Source: Lycorma delicatula
Lineage: Eukaryota; Arthropoda; Insecta; Hemiptera; Fulgoridae
NCBI RefSeq assembly: GCF_047948215.1
Contig: NC_134456.1
Span: 57,799,029 to 57,863,028 of the forward strand
Length of the DNA stretch: 64,000 nucleotides
Reading direction: 5' to 3'
The notes under the pieces were generated by a model that saw only the letters and a program-made list of their open reading frames with translations, was not told the DNA's origin and did not search any database. Positions within the stretch are counted from its first letter, which is position 1. The number at the start of each line of letters is the position of its first letter. The position numbers and the translations under genes were made by a program. Below are positions 37,701-52,700 of this stretch, piece by piece.

Positions 37701-40700
37701 CCCCCTTCATATAACTGCTGAAGTCTTTTTCAATGTCGTCAACAACTACATAACTATAAAGTTCCATGGGGAAAATGTGTACGTTTAAATAAAGGTGCTT
37801 CAAAAACAATGCGAAGGAACTTATAAAATAAATAACTACTCAACATAATATGGAAACTAAACAGTAAATTTAAAAAAAAAAAAAAGGCTGAAAACAGGTT
37901 GGAAAATGATACTTTGAAAAAGCAGTTGAACATCTCAAATTTTCAATGTTGATTTTAAAAGAGTTCACGCCCTTTAGAGGAGGAGTGAACCCTCTTGTAC
38001 TATATTACTCTCGAACCTCTTGGACAATAATACTTTTTTTTTAATATATCAGAGAGTACATGTTCTTAAAAAGGACATTTCTATTTTATATTTAGGAAGA
38101 TTAAAATTGTTTGTTGTTTGAAGGGGTAGGAGGTTACAGGCCATGGAGAAACAGAATGTTTTTGTCACCATTCTTTGTTAGTTTATTCTGAAGGTTGCAC
38201 ATATTAAGAAAAAGAGTTCTCTTATCACAATACTTTAATTTTTGTTAATTGGGAAGCTAGTAGAACTTAGGAGATATAACAACTTTTTTTTCTAAGGATA
38301 GAGCATATTTTAAAAAAAATTTCAAATATCACCAATTAAAATTTTTATCAACCCAGAGATGTAAGGACATAACTGTAGTGTTAAGATGACCTTAACTTGT
38401 TCTAATATTAACAATTTATATGAGTGGGGCCAGGGACATAAAGTAGGTGCGAAGCCAATGTCAAGAATACATAAAGATTTGGTCACAAGTATCCAGAAAG
38501 CCATATCACATCTTGTGAAATGGATAAATTGTTGTAGACACTGCAAAGTACTGGCTGGCTACATGCTGTATGTCCTCCAAAATGAAATCTGTCCTACATA
38601 AGGCAGTAAAAATTGTCAATTTTATTATGGCCAATCCTCTTACAACCATTTACTTTCTGTTCTTTGTAATGAAAAGGGGATGTGATTACGAACAATTACT
38701 ACTGCACTCAGAAATTTGGGGTAAGGTATCCCAAAAAATGATTTCACATGACTTTTGTCTCTTGCTTATTTGGCAAACATTTTTAAAACAATTTGAATAC
38801 TCTTAACTTAAGGCTTCACGGAACATCTGTCAGTGTGTTTTGGTGTAAGACTAGACAAAGGGAATAATCAAGAAGTTAAATTTAATCTGTAGTGCAACCA
38901 TTTGGAGAAAGGCAAATATGATTCCTTTCACAAATGAGTAATTTCATTGATTTTAGTAAACAATCCCTTTCTGATGTTGCTGAAAGTATGATTGAACATA
39001 TGAGGTCACTGGCATCTCAACTACATCCATCTTCCTGAATAAAATGATTGAATGATAACTCCCTTTCAATACTCAGAACATGAGCTTCCTTTCATCAAAA
39101 GAGAACAACTTATTGGGCTGTCTTGTGATTCAACATTCAAAATGCTGTTTCCTTAGTTGCCATTACTGAAGTTTTGATTTCAATCTAAGGCTTTTTATCC
39201 TGAAATTTCCAAAAGCAATGTAAGACATCTGTTGCCACTTGTCAAGATATCTGTGCAAGATAACATTTTCTCATATGAAAAACAAATACAGGAACAGACT
39301 TAATAAGGAGGCCAAATGTAGAACTGAAATTATCCATTTCTGACCCAGAAACACAAAATTTGATGTCTGAAAAACAGCATCAGCCATTACATAAGGTGAA
39401 AGTTGAATTCATAATATTAAGTCTAACTGGTATAATCACATTTTTCCGAGTATCTCCATTTAAATCAATACATGCATTGTCATAAATGACACATTTAGTG
39501 TTGTAAAATTGTCATTTTCCACTTCATTTTTATATGTAAAACATATTTAAAAAATAATTTTTGATTTCTTGGGGCCACTGAGAATTAACAGTTGCTGCTG
39601 CAAGGGATCTGGAACACTAAAAATGTTGGAAAATGCTTAAGTCTTGTTCTATTTTTAAAGCCTGATGAAAGCTTTAAAATTAAAAAAAAATTTATGATGA
39701 CAATTTTTCTAAAGAAGGCAAATTAGAGTTTACAAAAAAATGAATATAGCAAATAAAATTCAACTTGCATTTACCTTTAAAATGGATTAATTATTTTGTG
39801 CTGTTAAAAAGCAACTCACAGCTTCATCAATAAATATTTCTAAAACTTCATCAAATAACTAACTAATCCTTAGATAATAGTTTATAATTAAATAAAATAA
39901 GTAAATAATACATCTACTACTAGTTATCTAAATTTTCAATTAAAATCTTTAATAGAATAACTGCATACCTAACAGCAGCTCGTAATTCCTCATAAACATT
40001 CTCCTTGTCGAATCCTAGTTTGTGTAACATACAGACAAGAAATCTATCTTCTTCTTCTGTGTAATTTTTACCTTTATTAGTTCCATATGCAATTCGTAAT
40101 TGATGAAATGGAGCTCGATACCTAGCCATCTATTAATAACAACAAAATGATTGTTACTAAATTATTAGAATTGTTACGATGAATAAATAGTAAATTTATG
40201 AAACTATGAATGTATTAATAAGAAGATATATTACTGTGCTGTATTTGAACACTTTACTACGTACATGTTTACTATAACACACACTTTACTCAGTGGAGAA
40301 CTCAATTTTATCTAGATGGTGGTGATTCGCTACCATTACTATTGAAGAGGTAAATACTATCTTAAAAAAGTCCAAGAATCATGTAAGACCTATACCTAAC
40401 TAGACAATATGGCTCAAACTTTATACATTGTTAAACTTGACTGGTTTCCAAGAAAATGATAGTTTGAAAAAGCAGTGCTTGAACAGCTTAATTTTTCAAT
40501 TTTGATGTAAAAAGAGCTCAAGCCCTTTGGAGGAGGAATGAATCTCTTGAGAGTACATATTTTTAAAAAGGATGTTTCTAATACATGTTCAGCAAGATTA
40601 AAAGTTGCTGTTTGAGGTGATAGGAGGTTACAGGCCTTGAAGTGACGGAACTATTTTATCACCATTCTTTATTAGTTTATTCTGAAAACTTATCAAGAAA

Positions 40701-43700
40701 AAGAATTCTCTATCTCAATACTTTAATTTTTGTTAATTGGGAAGCTAGTGGAACTTTAGGAGATAAAAACACCTTTTTTCTGAGAATAAAGCATATTAAA
40801 AAAAAAAAATACAAATTTTCACAAATTTAAATTTTTATCAATCCAGAGATGTAATAAGGACACAACTATAGTGGTAAGATGGCCTAAACTTGTTCTAACT
40901 ACATTTTGAGTGGGACTGGAGACATAAAGTTTTGGGATCAAAAGTCTGTTTGTTTTTCATGTTTTTCTTAAGATGGTACAGATTTTGAAATAGAACAGTT
41001 GAGTATCATATCATAATTTTTGAAAATATAGGGGATAGAGAGGGCTGAAATTCTGTGGGAGGTAAAGGAATTTGAACCTTTCCTTTTATGGTATGATATT
41101 TTATATTTTCTTAGGGTGGAATGCATTTTAAAAAATAAACATTTGAATCACCATATGTAAATATTTTATGAAAGTAAATTAGGAGAGGGATTCACACAGG
41201 AAAAGAGATTATGGGTGGTTTAAAATGACTAAACTCTAAAAATGATATGTACCTGATCCCGTGCCATCAGTTTTTGGTGGATGTGGGATAAAAGTTTATT
41301 TAAATGTTACCTACATATTACAAATAACAAAAGGTTCAAAAAGGGAGACTTTAATGGGTATTCACAGAGTTATTTATTTATTTACTACATAACTATCATA
41401 TTCAGGAAGTAGTAAGCTTCAAAACAGGGGAGGAATATTTTATATCCACTAAACAGTTCATGAGATAATCTTGGATAAACAATCAATTTTGTGTCTTTAA
41501 GAGAATAGTTTAATTAAAATATTTTACATATTACTATAATGTAGAACACATTGTTTTTTTTTGTTTTAAGAACTAATTTTTTGTTTAATTCTTTTAATTT
41601 TAGTCTGTTTGAATAATCTTAAGGTCTGCAAAACAAATATAAAAATTTCTACATTTTAAAGCAAATTTCAGGGATTCATATATATAGTAATTACATCATC
41701 CCAGTTTTTTGTCCCCTTTGGATACTCACAGGAGTCCCTCCCATTGATCTTTTGGTGAAAGAACAAATCAGCACATACGGTGGTGCAATAAAGCCGAGGT
41801 TAAGTAGGGCACCTTGTGTGTCTGGCAAGAATGATGGAGGATGGGAAGAGAGAAAACAACCTGGATGAGATTAATACTTGACCTGGTAATATGGAATAAG
41901 AGAAAACATGGTGACATGACATATGTTACACAACTGAGAATGGGTCATGGCAATTTTGAGTCATACTTGTATGGTATTGGCAGGTGGGAGCCATGCGAAT
42001 GCAGGTACTATGATGCCCGAGATACAGTAGAGCATATGCTGTTCCACTGAAGCCGAAAGCATATATGTTAAACTCTGAGAACAACTGGAGAGCAGTTGAG
42101 GATTTCACTAGGGCGACAATTCGGGCTAAGGAAGCAGGTGAAAGGAGGAGGGGAGTCTAGTAAAATAGATTATCTAAGCAAAGCCCTATGTAACAAATAA
42201 AGAAAAGGACTGGAGAGCGATGGGGTGAAGGACTGCCTTCTACAAAGTCATCGTTTGTCTGCACTTGTGTGGATGGGTGTTGACGATGAAGCACGGGGAC
42301 TCTAGATCCCCTGAGCTTGAAGGCACCTCCTGGGGCTGAATAAAGCTTGATTACCGGTCTGGCCCTGGGAGGGGAGGTGATGAGATAGGAGGTTTAGTTG
42401 GTACGGCGCAGATACACATATACACTTAAACAACAACGCATTATTTGAATAAATTTTTTTAACAAATAATGGTGTAGAGAGGCTTTTTTTAAATAAATAA
42501 TGTGAATATCATGATTATTTAACTAACCCACCTTGCCCCTCAAGGGTTCCTGGACTCTTAACCTTTTCCAAATTCATTAATACAAGGGTGAACCAAATAT
42601 AAACAATAATGTTTTTTAATAAATTTATTGAGTAATAATATACACAATTCATACCTTCATCATTTATCTACTCAAATTTTCCAACTATTTAGAAGCTTGA
42701 ATATTCCTTATTCATAAAAAGTTTGAGGACAAGTCAAGCAATCGAGCACGTGCTCCTCAACATCTTCATTGTTTTCGAATCGTTCCCCTCCGAGCAATTC
42801 TTTCAAGAGCGCAAATAGAAAATAGTCATGGGGGAAAAATCTGGACTGTAGGGACTACAGTCAAAGGTTTCCCAGTGTATTTTCTCCAATTTATCCCGTC
42901 AAAATCATGGCATGCAGCCTGGCATTGTCATGGAGATGACATCTCCGATGGGCATATCCTGTTTTTTTGTTACGGTAGGTGGCTTTTTTTGACTGCAGCA
43001 GTTGGCAGTAGTAAGCCGTATTCATTCACAATTTGTTGATTGTGGAGAAAATCAATGAGTAAAGCTCCTCTGAAATAAAAAAAATTGTTGCAAGAACTTT
43101 TCCAGCTGACAGATGGGTTCTGGCCTTCGATGGACAGCCCTCATCCTTCCTTCGCCCCTCCTTACTCACCATTTTTGACTCCAGTGTAATGATGGACCCA
43201 TGTCTCATCACATTTCTATATACCCATTTCTAATGTGATTTCTTCAACAGTGAACAGGTGATCATCTTCAATAAGCTCTCGAACAACATAGATGGTCAGC
43301 TGTGACCTTGAGCATCGATCATGACTTCCATTTTCTACACTTTCTCGCCTGCATCTAAATTGCCTGGTCCGCTTATAAATTCGTTTCTTAGACAGTGTAG
43401 CGCCCCCAAAATGTACTTTTAAATGAATTAAAATTTCCGCAGGTTTAACGCCTTCATTAGTTTAAAACTTTATGATTATACATTGTGCAACAGACTCATG
43501 GTTGTACTGACGACAGAACAGAGCAGAGGAGTTAACCAAGCTGGTTCCCCTCTCTAAAACATCAAACATTAACCCCCTCCACTCTGCTGCTTGCTGAGTA
43601 GAATAGCATAATTACCATTTAAATTTGATTCACCCTCGTATCAAAGAAACAAACTGATGTCCTAGAGACAAACTCTTTGTGTCCTTAGTGGTTTCGGCTG

Positions 43701-46700
43701 CACAGTAGCCTCAATTAAAAATTGAAATATTGAAATATCAATATCAATTGACAATTGAAATATATTAAATATTGAAATAATTGATATTGAAATATCAATA
43801 ATTTCGTAAAATGTTCACCAGCTTACAGATCATACTTTTTTTAAATAAATTGAACTTCCTTGCTTCCCCCAGGGGTTCTAATGGTTTTTAATTAAAAACT
43901 GAAATACTGGGAAATCTTATTTGTCATTTATAAACTTCATGATTCTTCAGGCCAGTAAAAACTTTATTATAATTTTAATTCCTAGTTTGTCACCCAATGC
44001 TCTCTATGTCTAGTGAAAAATTAACAAAAACAACAAAACTAAATATTAACTAATGATTAAATAATGAAGTATGAAATTAGTTGAAATTAAAATTATCTGG
44101 CATTATGACTGTACTGACTACATGAACCACACTAAAGACATGTAAATGTCTTAAAAAGTGATATGATCGACAATGAGGAGGTACTCAATGAAAGATAGAA
44201 GATGATCTATATCATAGTATGAATCTGAGATATTACCCATATATAACAAAGATCCTACTTCAATTTTAGGCCTATTACTGTATTATTTTTTTGTTAGTTT
44301 CTGATTTTTAGATTTTTAAAAATGTATACACTATATATAATTGAGATTGAAAGTAATTTATCAATTAATAAATTGTGATCTCAAATATTTTGGGAACCAA
44401 ATAAAATTTTTATTTATTTAATCAATTCACCAGACTTACTTTTTAAATATGTTTATAAGAAAAAAAGTTGGATAAAGGAAAGCACAGCTTAAAGAATACC
44501 ATAAAACAAGGAAGGGTTCATAAATTTAGAGAAACTTAAAACCAATCCAATTGCATTTAGTAATATATGTGCAGGGATTTTGCAATAGTTATTGTCATAT
44601 TTATTTATTTATATTTTTTTAGGTAAAACAACTTCAGAACTAAGTACAATTTTCTATGTAAAAAAAAAAAAAAATTATTCATACACAGTATTGCAAATGC
44701 TTCATTAAAATTCCAATTTCAATATATATTCCAACAACAAAGTAAAGGAAATTACTAATGGAAAGTCATTAATTAAAGTGATTATAGAATTCAAATAAAA
44801 CTGTAGAACAGAAATTTAATAATACAATCCAGTTATACACAATCATTATTACTAGTTTATAATTAATTATAATGTACAAAAAAACAATTGGCAAAAACTA
44901 ATTAATATTAGAAAGACATACCTTAGCATCAAGTGCCTTCTTGATACTAGCTCTTCTTTGTATTTTTGCTTCACCTCTTTCAATTTGTGCCATAATCCTA
45001 TCAATGTCTTGCAACTCATGGCAACGATCCCAAAAAACAGCACTATACTCCATCACCTCTTCTGGAGTTTTGCCTGCAATAAAATGATTTTACATTAATA
45101 TAAAATAAATTTCAATCAAAATTATAAAAACAAATGCTAACACACTAGATTACAAATACATTAGGCAGCCTTAATACATAAATATACTGATTAAAGTTTC
45201 AATTTTGTTATCAGAATTCATAATTTTATTACATATCAAAGAGGTGGCTCAGAACAATTTGACAACTTTTAGCAAGAGGCTACAGGGTTAAAAGAATATA
45301 ACATGGATTTTAATGCACTAATCTAAGCTGCAGATCTCCTTTATAAAGCTTTTATATAAGTTTTGCTTTATGTTGCGTGTTTTCATTTTTAAATATTATG
45401 CAGATTATGTTTTACTAAAAAATATCCATTTGAAAAAATTTCCTCTTTAACATGTTCTTCACTGGCGCTTAGAAACTAAAAAAGTTGATTAAAAAATCCA
45501 ACTTGATTTTTTTTTTTTAATTTATTCTATCAACTTTTTTCACCAAAAAGTAAATTTATTTTTGTACTTTTACACCATTAAAGACATAAATAAAAACTAT
45601 TATAAAAGAGGTATTGTCGTACAAAAGAGTGGTGGTGGACCTTGCATTCTTATTTCTAGGCTATACGATCTTATCTTATTTAAACAGCAGTTTAATAAGA
45701 TAAAAATAGCAACTCTAATGAATTAATTTTTTTCTTTACATTTTATAGGGAATAATTTTTTCCTATAGAAGCTGGAAAGATTCACTGATGGCTGACTCTT
45801 TTTCAAATATGGTAGTTTGAACAAACGTGCAAACCAGTTTAGGATTATTTTATGCCATCTGCTCAGGGTTTTAGTTTCACATCTCATTATTAGGAATATC
45901 ACTTTCACATAATTTACAGCCATTAACCCCCTCTTGATAACAGCATTAACTCACTTTTTCCATCACACTCTACATTTGACATTTCTTACTAGACAATTAA
46001 CCATTGTCTCATAAGTTACCTAAGACTAGTTTTATTTGCCCCAAAATTGTATCCATTTGCTTACGCACGTATGGTGGTTTTAGTAATGAATAGACATGTA
46101 GAGCAAAACTAAAGTGCTAACAAATTAACATAATAAAAAATAATACTACGACACCAAGTTATGACACCTGTTTGAAATATGAATCTGACAGACTAGACAT
46201 AACAACTGTCCTCAGTGTTGAAATAATTAATTTAGTAAAGCTAGAGAAAATGCAGAAATACTAATAAACTTAAAATACTTTTTAAATAATGATACAGCAA
46301 TCTTTTTTTACACAATTTTAATTGTGTGGATAAAATTGTGAAACACTGATTGTTAAGATGATGGATAGATACAATGATGGAAGAATGGGTTTTGGGACTA
46401 ATAACCATACATAGGAGTCCAAAGAATTATTTTTTAATCATTATTTTGAAATCATATATTTCATGAAAGAGCCTTAAATAAATCAAATAATCCTTAAATT
46501 ATCAACTAATCCACCCGAAAGCAACAAAAATATAATAACTACTGTAATTCTAAATTAATGGAAAAAACAGCTGATAACTAGCTGGGAAAAAACTACATAA
46601 AGATTTTAATTTTTAAAAAAAGGTAACTTTATTACATACCTTCAACATCTTTAGCAATATTCTCTATATCTTCTCTTCCGTACTTTTCATTCGCTTTTAT

Positions 46701-49700
46701 GAACTGATTGAAATCCCTTTTGGTCCAATTTGTAAATCCCTGAAATAAATAAACTCATTATTTTCTACATTTTCTTATTCTTGTAATTTTCATAAAATAA
46801 CTTCAAGAAATATCCAAAAATAACTAACTCTTTGACAGTAAATTAATAATAATAATTGCATAATCATAATTATTCACTTTTTCAGCCATAAAAAGGGTTG
46901 GTTCTTTTGTACAATCACTTGGAGAAACAAAATATTATAAGGAGAAAAATTCTACATAGAAAAGCAAACAGTAAATTTTTCTAAAATACCTAACAAATTG
47001 TTATTACGAGCAATTTCAAGATGAAAATCCTTAGATCATCTAGATACCCAGATATTTAATAATCATATTACAATCATTATACTCAAATGTATTTCACACA
47101 TGACAACATAAAAATATTATTAAAAAGGATGCATTCTTTAAATGGTTGGTGACTGTTAATAATTCTTGATTGATTTTATCACAGTAGGTTTGAAGTACTT
47201 TTTAATTCGACTGACATATCACCCACAATTTTTTTGGTTGGATATGTTTTTTGATTGCTTCAGAAGTAATTCCCAACAAAAGTCAAAATTGCAAATTGGT
47301 AACAATTTAAAAAAAAAAAATGATTTGAATTTTATAGCCAAATATCCTAAATGCACTATATTTTTTGTAAATATTAATAGCAATATTTTGTGGTATACCA
47401 TAATAATAATAACAATCAAATATATTAAATAAAAATAGGTTCATTTCATAACTACTTTCAATAAATCAATAAATAATAATATAGATCTACAAAGGTTTTA
47501 TAAATAAATGTTTTTATTAGCATGAGAAAATGTTTTTCCTACTTGGATATATGAACTATTTTAATGATAACATTGTTTATATAGTATTACATTTTATTAA
47601 ATAAATGCCAGTATAGTGATAGCTGCAAGTGAATCGGCAGAAGGCTTTGTATGGGTGGACCTAAGTGGAGTGGTAGTATTTTCCTGCTACCACTCCCTGA
47701 ACACAAGCGTAGACGATTTTATAAAATTTCTCAATGAGTTAGGCAAAGAAATTGAGAGGAATAGAGGGAGTATATTATTGGTGGGAGACTTTAAAGCAAA
47801 GTCTTCTGAATTCTCAAGAGGGGCAAGCAATATGCATGGTTTACATCTTAGTGATGAGATCAATGTCTGGGGTCTAGTGTGCATAAACGAAGAGGGAGTG
47901 ATGTTTGAGCGTAGGGAGTCTCAATCATATATAGACTTGGCGTTTGTGATAGAAGAACTTATTAGTCGCTATCATGGTTGGAAGGTAATGGACTTAGACA
48001 GCCTCTCTGATCATTTGTTTATTACATTTGAAACGAGTGTGATGGTAAGGCAAGAGAAGAATCAGAGGGTAGTAATATCCAAACAAGGCTGACACAGTTT
48101 GCCAGAAGGATAGGACCTAGACTTGTAGAAGTGAACTCGTCAGGGGAGCTGAATGTTTATGGTCCAGAGTTGGAGTAAGCATACCAGTGAGACATAACCA
48201 GTATTGGTGGAACCAGGAGTTAAATTCAAATGCGAAAGGCATCCTGGATGTTAAGGAGGATCTTTTAGCATGAGTCTAAAAGGAATGATCAGGAACGAAG
48301 TAGAGAGGCACACAAGAATTATACGGAAGCAAGAGATGCATATAGAGTAGCGATTAAGAAAACCAAAAGAAACAGCTGGAAGGAATTATGTGAGAGCATG
48401 GCTAAAGAGACCCCTGCAGGAGAGGTTTCTGGATGGTGACTGGAAGGCTAGTCAGCAGGCTTCTTGCACTGACTGAGGAACAGGTGCAAAACTCCGTTAG
48501 AGTTTTTTCCGACACAGGAAGAACCAGAAAGGGAAGAAATAGCAACGGACAAAATAGATCTATTTGAAATGCACGTGCTGATAAGTGTAGCAAGGAAAAT
48601 GAAACTATATAAAAGCCAGGGCCCGCATCCCTGTGGAGATTGTCCAGATCCTAGTGGAGGTGGCCTCAAAAGAAGTAATTGATGTGATGAATATGTTGAG
48701 CAATGCAGATATTCCCAACAGCTGGAAGGAAACACGATTGGTGCTAATTAAAAAGACCCAGCACAGAAGAAGTGCCTGAATGCTCACATTGTGGGATTGA
48801 TATTACTGTATGACATATCAATGTGGAGAAGAGTGATAGAAGCAGAAAGAAACAAGGCTACTCGAGGGGTACACAGATGCATTGCGCTCAAATAGCTTCA
48901 GCATACTCATCAGTGTCGATCGAAGCTATCCTAGTGGTAGCAGGTATTCCCCACCTCTACAGCAGCTGGCGAGAATGAGAACAAGGCTGTATGATGGAGG
49001 AACGAGAGAAGCAGCTCTGGAAGAGATGAAGAGTGATTGGCAGACAAGATGGGACACGTCAAATAAGTATAGGTATGAATTCGGGAAGTATAAGTATGGT
49101 TGAAAAGGGATTCGATGAGCTAAATTTTTTGCTCACCCAATTCCTGACCGGCCATGGTATATTCAGAGTATACCTGCATTATTATGCAGGTATACTCTTC
49201 CTCCTACTAGAGGAGGGCAGAAGACAGCACCTGCCCTTATTTCGGCAAAGAAGATACTCCAGAGAACATTGCCTTTGAGTGCCAGAGGTGAACTGTGCAA
49301 AGAAATGACTGTGAGGGGAAGATGGGAAAGCTACACAGAATATAATATCTATAATGCTCGTAGGACCAAATTTTGAGGTAATATCAAAATACATAATTAG
49401 GATATTGAGGGAGAAAGAAGGGGTGAATAGACAGCCTGCTGTGGAGTCGCCATTCGTCTGTGTTTGAATGGATGGTTGGCAGCAATGAAGCAGTGGGACT
49501 CTTGAAAGCCCGAGCTTTTAAGACAGAGTCCGGTGGGGGTTCCCCTGTTTGAGGCAGGTGCAAAGGACTGAGTCCTGGCTTCCAGGGTGGGGTGGCTGAG
49601 AACGGCTTAGCCAAGCCTAGTACTGTCCTGTTCTGGGGTTAGAGGCAAAGGCACCCCTCAGGGCCAAGTTAAATACAGGGCCATGCTTAAATACAGGTCA

Positions 49701-52700
49701 GGCCCTGGGAAGGAAGGATCAGAGAGATAGGATGTTTAGTCGGTAGGGCGCAGGCACACATACATATTCTTAATAACATCTTGTGGAACCTGTTAGCAAA
49801 CCTGACACTTCACCCATAAATGGGGTTCCTCAGACTCATCGAATAAAAAAAAAAAAAGACTAGGCTTGAAATTTCAAAATGTAGCAGTACTTAACATACA
49901 GGATATTATGATGTATCTCTTTCAAAGTAGTCTAGTCCCCTTCTGACTGAATACACAAGACTCCACCAATGGTGTTTCCACTTTTAGAAGCATTCCTGGA
50001 AATTTCCTTCCTTAAGCTTAATACTGTTAAGAACCCTCTTTGTATTTGCATGCACATCTTCAATTGATTCAAATTAGTTCCCTTTCAGGAAAAATATCTA
50101 TTAAGAACAGGTAGAAGTTGGCAGGAACTAAATCAGGGAATAGGAAGTTGCAGAACAGGAATTTAGCTAAAAATTCTGCAATTGAGAATGTATAATGTAC
50201 CAGCGCATTGTCGTAATGGAGGATTTGTCTCACCAGAGTGCAGACCTTTTCTTCCATATATTTTCGCACAAATGCAGAAGGACAGTTTTGTAGTAGTCCA
50301 GGTTAATTGTCATACCCAAACATTTGAAGAAAACTCCCATGATTTGTCCCATGTAATTATTACTCTATTTAATAAATATGCGTTTTGATTAACCAGTTCT
50401 GGCACACTTCAAACTAGTGTTGTTTCTGTTGGTCTGAAAACAATTGCAGAATGAATTTCATCATCACTCAATGCATATTCAATCTTTAATTAAATCTGAC
50501 TGAACCATGTAGAAACTTAAATTCACTTCAACAGCTATCTCCCGAATTGCAAGTCTATGGTCAGAGCGCACTAAATCATGAACTTTCATAATGTTTTTGT
50601 TGGTTTTTGAAGTAGAAGGTCAGTCAGTCACCATTGACTGATTTGTGACCATCTTTAAATTTGTTAAACAAATAAAAACATTAACTGACTCACATTCATT
50701 CCAGAAAGCTGTTTATAAGAGTTCATAAGTCTTCAAAGCTGATTTCCCAGTTTTCAAACAACATTTGACACAAACTCAATCCGTTTATTGATTCCTTTTG
50801 CAAAATCAATAGTAAACCAAGAACTGAAAAACACTTCTTCACTCATCAAGACGCAACTGTATACTAAACAAAAATATTGTAATCTTTTCAGGACATTTCA
50901 AGGACAAAACAAACTTCCCCTTCCACACCCACAGGCACACCTACTCCTTCCTATTGAGCAGTGGCAACACTTGTCTTAAAACTTTCCAACCACATTTATT
51001 ATGTATTTATTATTTACTGAAAGTAATTAAATGTGAAATGAACATATTTTTATTTAATGAATGCATTTGCATTGCAAATTAACTAGTTGTCTTTTGCTCT
51101 ACCACAAAATAATGCTATTTACAATGCTACTTACAAAAAATATAGTTTGTATTTCAGATATTTAACTACAAAATTCAAATCAATTTTTTTTAATAAGTTA
51201 TCATTTTGCGATTTTGATTTTTGTTGGGAATTACTTCTAAAGCACTGAAAAAACATATACAGCAACACAAGTTTGGGTGATGCCATTCAAATTAAAAAGT
51301 ACTTCAAATTTACTGTTACATCAATACTACAGTATCTAACATAATAGACTTCGGAATGTATTAGTAAAGCAGATAAAAGTTCAATAGTAATTTCATTAGT
51401 TATAATTTTTGGAAATAGAATGAAAGTGATGTGCTTTTCATGCTAATTAATATTTTAGTATATGACTTTTATAATACTTGTCAGAATAAGTATTCCAAAA
51501 ATGCTCTATCGTGTCACATTTTCAATTTAACACTGCTTAAGTTATATGTTGTATCATTATAATCTTGTTGTATAAAACAAATATCACCATATAGTATTGC
51601 ACTTATAAACATTTTTTTTTCAGATATGATCTCTTAAAACACTACTTTTGTAGGCGTACTATATGTTGCTGTAAAAATACAGTTGCAATACCAACTCAAA
51701 TGTCCACAGACAAAAAAATGAGTCATTCCACTAAATCAAATCTCCTTTAAATATGATACTTTGGCTTCAAAACATATAACATGTTTTTTTGTTTTTTTTG
51801 TGGTAGGAGTTTTAATTGAGTATATTTTTAACCATTTTATTATATTGTGTTAAACATACTTCATGTATTTTAGTCAAAAAACATTAACTGCTAATTAACT
51901 TTAGTTAAGAACATTAATGATGACTTGATCAATAAATTTTATTAAGATAAAAATTTTCCAGAAATTGAATATTGTAACTTGATGTATAATTTATACATGA
52001 GTTACACAACAGTGTTTTATTGTATACCAGTCAAAGATTTTTACTAACTATTCGTAAGTGACTTAACACATTTGTTTATTTTAATTCACTAAAACATTCA
52101 AGTATTCAAAATCTGAAGAGAAATTGCACTTAGAAAGTTTCCAAATATTTTTATGTTTACAGAGAATTTATCATTAAAAATCATTGCAAACCAACATCAA
52201 CGTTGCTGAAAACTGCTTATAAACTTTATTTTGATTGTCCCTTTGAGAGATTAAGCTAAAACCTGGGCTCCACTAAAGTTTGCATTAAGGTTTACTCTTA
52301 ATCCAGGCTTAGGGCTTTAAGGGTGCATTAGATATTATCCACAGTTGAACTGGAGATTCCACATCATTAAGATGTGCCTTCTTTATTCACTCTTGTGTCA
52401 TACTTGTTTTTGGTTTAGTTTTTCGGAGTTTTTGTTGATTTGTAGAATTGTTTTTTTTTTTTTTTCACTGGAATTTGTTGGATACATCTATTAAATTTCA
52501 AGAGTTTTGGTCACGAATTTATCGTTTTTTCTCTAGGTTTGTGTTTTCGCCATACAGACAATACATAGTTAAACGATTCTAATCTATAACTTGGAAAATT
52601 TTTTCTAAGTCAATAGGCAGATGTATGCAGGACGATTACATCACAGTATGAATAGTAAACAAGGACTTATAAGAATTCCTCGTGTTCTACTTGATAAGTA

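Noticed and set aside
43700..43805. CRISPR-like or regulatory array
   Set aside because: Units are short, AT-rich and irregularly spaced; it is a eukaryotic low-complexity cluster.
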